Source: Maritimibacter sp. 55A14
GTDB taxonomy: Bacteria; Pseudomonadota; Alphaproteobacteria; Rhodobacterales; Rhodobacteraceae
Assembly (NCBI RefSeq): GCF_003122205.1
Contig: NZ_QEYE01000003.1
Location: forward strand, 124,001 to 188,000
Reading direction: 5' to 3'
Length of the DNA: 64,000 bases
The notes under the pieces were generated by a model. The model worked only from the letters and a program-made list of their open reading frames with translations. It was not told the origin of the DNA and did no database searches. A program made the translations under genes and the position numbers. Positions 61,014 through 64,000 of this stretch are shown one piece after another (the stretch's first letter is position 1; every line of letters begins with the position of its first letter).

Positions 61014-62159
61014 ATGACACCCACCGCAAACTGGTCTTATCCCACCGCGATCCGCTTCGGCGCGGGACGCATCAAGGAACTGGCGGACTGTTGCGCCGCC
61101 TGCGGCATCACCCGGCCGCTTCTGGTGACGGACCGGGGCCTGGCGGGGCTGCCGATCACCGCCGCAACGCTCGACCTTCTGGAAGCGGCGGGGCTGGGCC
61201 GCGCCGTCTTCGCCGATGTGGACCCCAACCCGACCGAGGTGAACATGGCCGCGGGCGTCAAGGCTTACCGCGCGGGCGGCCATGACGGCGTTGTGGCCTT
61301 CGGCGGCGGCTCGGGGCTCGACCTGGGCAAGCTGGTGGCCTTCATGGCCGGGCAGACGCGGCCGGTCTGGGATTTCGAGGATATCGGCGACTGGTGGACG
61401 CGCGCCGATGCTGACGCCATTGCCCCGATCATCGCGGTGCCCACCACCGCCGGGACCGGTTCAGAGGTTGGGCGCGCCAGCGTCGTGACCAATTCCGAGA
61501 CCCATGTGAAGAAGATCATCTTCCATCCCCGGATCCTGCCTTCCATCGTGATCTGCGATCCGGAACTGACGGTCGGCATGCCGCCCGCGATCACCGCGGG
61601 CACCGGCATGGACGCCTTCGCCCATTGTCTGGAGGCTTTCTGTTCGCCGCATTACCACCCGATGAGTCAGGGCATCGCGCTGGAAGGTCTGCGGCTGGTG
61701 AAGGAGAACCTGCCGCGCGCCTATGTCGACGGCACCGATCTGGAGGCCCGCGCCCACATGATGTCGGCCGCCGCGATGGGCGCCACCGCCTTCCAGAAGG
61801 GGCTGGGCGCGATCCACGCGCTGAGCCATCCGATCGGCGCGGTCCACAACACCCATCACGGCACCACCAACGCGGTGGTGATGCAGGCGGTGCTGCGCTT
61901 CAACCGCGAGGTGGTGACCGACCGGCTGGCCACCGCCGCGGCCTATCTGGGCATCGCGGGCGGCTTCGACGGGTTCTACGATTTCGTGGGCTGGCTCAAC
62001 GACAGCATGGGCATTCCCAGGACGCTGACCGCGCTGGGTGTGGAGGATCCAGATCTCGACCGGCTGGTGGCCGAGGCGCTCAAGGATCCATCGGTGGGCG
62101 GCAACCCGCGCGAGATGACGGCCGAGAACACGCGGGCGCTTTTCGAGGCATGCCTCTGA
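61014..62159 (+). CDS. Iron-containing alcohol dehydrogenase
   Basis: A 381-residue group III ADH. NAD-binding GGGSGLDLGK (about 97-106) and TTAGTGSE (about 144-151), with the metal ligands in the Asp of SIVICDPELT region and the His residues of GMDAFAHCLEAF and LSHPIGAVHNTHHG. It oxidises a primary alcohol, or reduces an aldehyde. Last gene of the operon, ended by the strong hairpin at 62258. Confidence 0.92.
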   Translation: MTPTANWSYPTAIRFGAGRIKELADCCAACGITRPLLVTDRGLAGLPITAATLDLLEAAGLGRAVFADVDPNPTEVNMAAGVKAYRAGGHDGVVAFGGGSGLDLGKLVAFMAGQTRPVWDFEDIGDWWTRADADAIAPIIAVPTTAGTGSEVGRASVVTNSETHVKKIIFHPRILPSIVICDPELTVGMPPAITAGTGMDAFAHCLEAFCSPHYHPMSQGIALEGLRLVKENLPRAYVDGTDLEARAHMMSAAAMGATAFQKGLGAIHALSHPIGAVHNTHHGTTNAVVMQAVLRFNREVVTDRLATAAAYLGIAGGFDGFYDFVGWLNDSMGIPRTLTALGVEDPDLDRLVAEALKDPSVGGNPREMTAENTRALFEACL

Positions 62160-62257
62160 CGGGGCGCACCTCTTGCGGACAGGCCGCGCCGGAAACAGGA
62201 TCGACGGAACCCGACACCGCGCGGCACCCTTGCGCATAACACCAGATGCCGAAGTAA

Positions 62258-62288
62258 AACGCCGGCCCGAAGGCCGGCGTTCCTGTTT
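62258..62288. terminator. Bidirectional intrinsic terminator
   Basis: A perfect 10-bp stem AACGCCGGCC / GGCCGGCGTT with loop CGAA (62268-62271). TTCCTGTTTTG follows on the plus strand, and AAAA precedes it (a U-run on the minus strand). It lies between the convergent alcohol dehydrogenase and small membrane protein genes. Confidence 0.88.
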
Positions 62289-62304
62289 TGAAGAGGATGG
62301 GGCG

Positions 62305-62532
62305 CTATTCCGCCTCCTCCGCAAAGACCCGCTGCAATCGCTCCGGGCTCCGTGCGGCCGACTCGTCGGCCTCCATCTCCTTCCCCTCGATGCGCATTTG
62401 CAGGACATGAAAGCCCAACCAGAAGATCAGGCCCAACAGGAAGAGCGTGAACTCCGTGCCCACCATCGGATAGATCGGGCCAAGCTGCGAAAGGTCGGCA
62501 CCCGACCAGGTTTCCACAATTGTCGTCGACAT
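62305..62532 (-). CDS. Small membrane protein downstream of amt
   Basis: A 75-residue protein. A short polar N-terminus leads to one hydrophobic span (about 27-45, TLFLLGLIFWLGFHVLQM) and an acidic, charged C-terminal tail. An AAGGAGGG ribosome site lies 9-16 nt before the ATG. It starts 14 bp after the ammonium transporter gene and must be co-transcribed. No family recognised; a regulatory or structural partner of the transporter is likely. Confidence 0.75.
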   Translation of the reverse strand: MSTTIVETWSGADLSQLGPIYPMVGTEFTLFLLGLIFWLGFHVLQMRIEGKEMEADESAARSPERLQRVFAEEAE

Positions 62533-62546
62533 GGGTCAAACCCTCC

Positions 62547-63980
62547 TTATGTCAGTAGGCCAAGGCGCTTGGCCTCGGCAATATCGGCTTCGGAAACCTG
62601 GATCGCATCGCGCTCATCGGCCATGTCCTCGCTCATGTCGAGGCCCACGAGTTCCACTGCCAGCGGCACCCTGAGCATCCCCATACTCTTGAGGATGTTG
62701 GAGACGACGAAGGCGGGCAGGAAGCCCAGAACGCCGAACATGATGATCGCGCCCATCAACTGGCCCCAGGGGGTGATGAACGCGGTTTCGGCGTGATATC
62801 CAGCCGTGGCCGGATGCCCCCAAAGCACGAAGCCCGCGATCACCAGACCGATGAAGCCCGCATAGCCGTGCACGGCTATCGCCCCCACCGGATCGTCGAT
62901 CTTGAACCTGCGCTCCACCCAGAAATGCAGCTTGTAGGCGCAGACCGCCCCGATCCCGCCAATGAGCATGGCCTGAATCGGATGGTAAAGGTCGTTGCCG
63001 GCCGACGCGGCAATGATCCCCGCGAGACCGCAGGAGTAGGTCCAGAACGCTTCGCCCTTCGAGACCACATAACCCGCGATCAGACCGCCCGACAGCGACA
63101 TCAGGAAATTGAACACGATGGCGGAAAGCGTGGTTGGCGTGAGGTAGATCGTCGTGGCGGTGAATGTGCCCTCGGCCGCGCCGATGGCGTCGGAGCCGAT
63201 GATCGGCACGTTGCACGCCACGTAGAAGCCCCAGAATCCGGTATAGATCAGGAAGAGCCCGATCGTGACCAGCCACTTGTTGTGCGGGTTGATGTTGCGC
63301 GGTGTCCCGTCGGGGGCGAACTTACCGATCCGTGCGCCCAGCGGCACGATCACACCGAGGGCAAACCCGCCGGCAATCGCGTGGATCACGCCCGAGGCAT
63401 AGGCGTCGTGATAGCCCAGTTGCGTGACCATCCAGCCGTCCGGGTGCCAGCCCCAGGCCGCGTCGATGATCCAGGTGAAGGAGCCGATGACGACCGCAAG
63501 GATCCAGAAGGCCGAGGGACGGATGCGTTCGATGGTTGCGCCCGAGACGATGGAGGCCGCCGTCCAGGAGAACAGCAGGAACGCCGCCCAGAACACGCCG
63601 TTCAGCCGCGCCCAGAAGCTGTTGCCGAGTTCGACGCCATAACCCATCGTTGGGCCGGTGTCGTTGACGCCGGGACCGCCCAGATGGGTGCCCATCAACT
63701 CGCCCCAGGGTACGGCGTTGTCACTCTGGGTGATGCCGCCGGTGATTCCGGGGCCATTGGGGAAGGCGAAGTAGATCCACCAGCCGAAGAAGAAGAAGGT
63801 CACGGTGACCAGCGGAATGAGCATGGTGTTCTTCATCAGGGTGTGCATGTGGTTCTTGTGGCGGGTGGCCCCCACCTCGTACATGCAGAAGCCGACATGG
63901 ATCAGGAACATTAGCGGGACGGTTACCCAGTAATAGAACTCGGTGAAGATCACTGTCAGCGCACCGATATCGGTATCCAT
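62547..63980 (-). CDS. amt: Ammonium transporter, Amt/Mep/Rh family
   Basis: A 477-residue membrane protein with about 11 spans. The conserved SGATIERIRPSAF segment (about 147-159), the first pore His in DAYASGVIHAIAGGF (about 199) and the second in IAVHGYAGFIG (about 376) are present. The usual AGG-x-VVH signature appears as ASGVIH, slightly altered. It imports ammonium, and possibly methylammonium. No glnK follows; the small membrane gene does. The start lies 20 bp from the window edge, preceded by AGGAGGAC. Confidence 0.93.
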   Translation of the reverse strand: MDTDIGALTVIFTEFYYWVTVPLMFLIHVGFCMYEVGATRHKNHMHTLMKNTMLIPLVTVTFFFFGWWIYFAFPNGPGITGGITQSDNAVPWGELMGTHLGGPGVNDTGPTMGYGVELGNSFWARLNGVFWAAFLLFSWTAASIVSGATIERIRPSAFWILAVVIGSFTWIIDAAWGWHPDGWMVTQLGYHDAYASGVIHAIAGGFALGVIVPLGARIGKFAPDGTPRNINPHNKWLVTIGLFLIYTGFWGFYVACNVPIIGSDAIGAAEGTFTATTIYLTPTTLSAIVFNFLMSLSGGLIAGYVVSKGEAFWTYSCGLAGIIAASAGNDLYHPIQAMLIGGIGAVCAYKLHFWVERRFKIDDPVGAIAVHGYAGFIGLVIAGFVLWGHPATAGYHAETAFITPWGQLMGAIIMFGVLGFLPAFVVSNILKSMGMLRVPLAVELVGLDMSEDMADERDAIQVSEADIAEAKRLGLLT

Positions 63981-64000
63981 TCAGTTGTCCTCCTGTTGGA

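Overview
The window is high-GC, densely coded bacterial chromosome from the Rhodobacteraceae, most likely a marine member of the Roseobacter group. The gene content points there: ectoine uptake and catabolism under an EnuR-type MocR regulator, trimethylamine monooxygenase (tmm) and trimethylamine N-oxide demethylase (tdm), the N-methylglutamate pathway of methylamine use, and three TRAP transporters. I saw no rRNA, tRNA, CRISPR array, prophage or insertion sequence. One AT-rich gene (7287-8084) stands out from its surroundings.

Layout. 54-3971: housekeeping genes (small lipoprotein, gatC-gatA, tadA, an rRNA pseudouridine synthase). 4127-10342: a six- or seven-gene envelope-stress operon (30-residue membrane peptide, XpaC-like, TelA-like, DUF2927 lipoprotein, AT-rich membrane protein, SPFH-GYF protein, zinc-ribbon tail-anchored protein). 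10376-14214: hsp20, dtd, an ABC-2 exporter, msrA-msrB. 14285-22469: enuR-uehABC-usp-eutA-eutC-eutD(doeA), an ectoine operon lacking eutB and eutE. 22567-24476: biotin ECF transporter bioMNY. 24641-33143: a D-amino-acid dehydrogenase-like gene, a TAXI TRAP transporter with its own UspA protein, an RpiR regulator, and an aminotransferase with a GntR regulator. 33304-45174: one ten-gene minus-strand operon running from gmaS through mgsABC, three little-known genes, tmm and tdm to an FAD oxidoreductase. 45717-53306: its GntR regulator, a glutamine amidotransferase, an AraC/GlxA regulator and the four-subunit N-methylglutamate dehydrogenase (mgdABCD, sarcosine-oxidase-like). 53377-62159: an RpiR regulator diverging from an operon of amidohydrolase, TRAP transporter, second glutamine-synthetase-like ligase, aldehyde dehydrogenase and iron alcohol dehydrogenase. 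62305-63980: ammonium transporter with a small membrane partner.

How it works together. Most of 14-64 kb takes up organic nitrogen compounds (ectoines, methylamines, probably an amine or amino alcohol, biotin) and ammonium and breaks them down. The methylamine genes make a nearly complete route: TMA to TMAO (Tmm), TMAO to dimethylamine plus formaldehyde (Tdm), then methylamine to gamma-glutamylmethylamide (GmaS), N-methylglutamate (Mgs), and glutamate plus a one-carbon unit (Mgd). The known dimethylamine monooxygenase genes are not in the window. The 54-62 kb operon has the parts for a second gamma-glutamylation route, ending in alcohol and aldehyde oxidation and amide hydrolysis. That is my leading candidate for a poorly described system.

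Regulatory structure is visible at several points: a shared operator-like sequence in front of enuR and uehA, palindromes between gmaS and its GntR gene, a long hairpin-rich leader before gmaS, inverted repeats next to both RpiR genes, and a strong hairpin directly after each of the three TRAP binding-protein genes.
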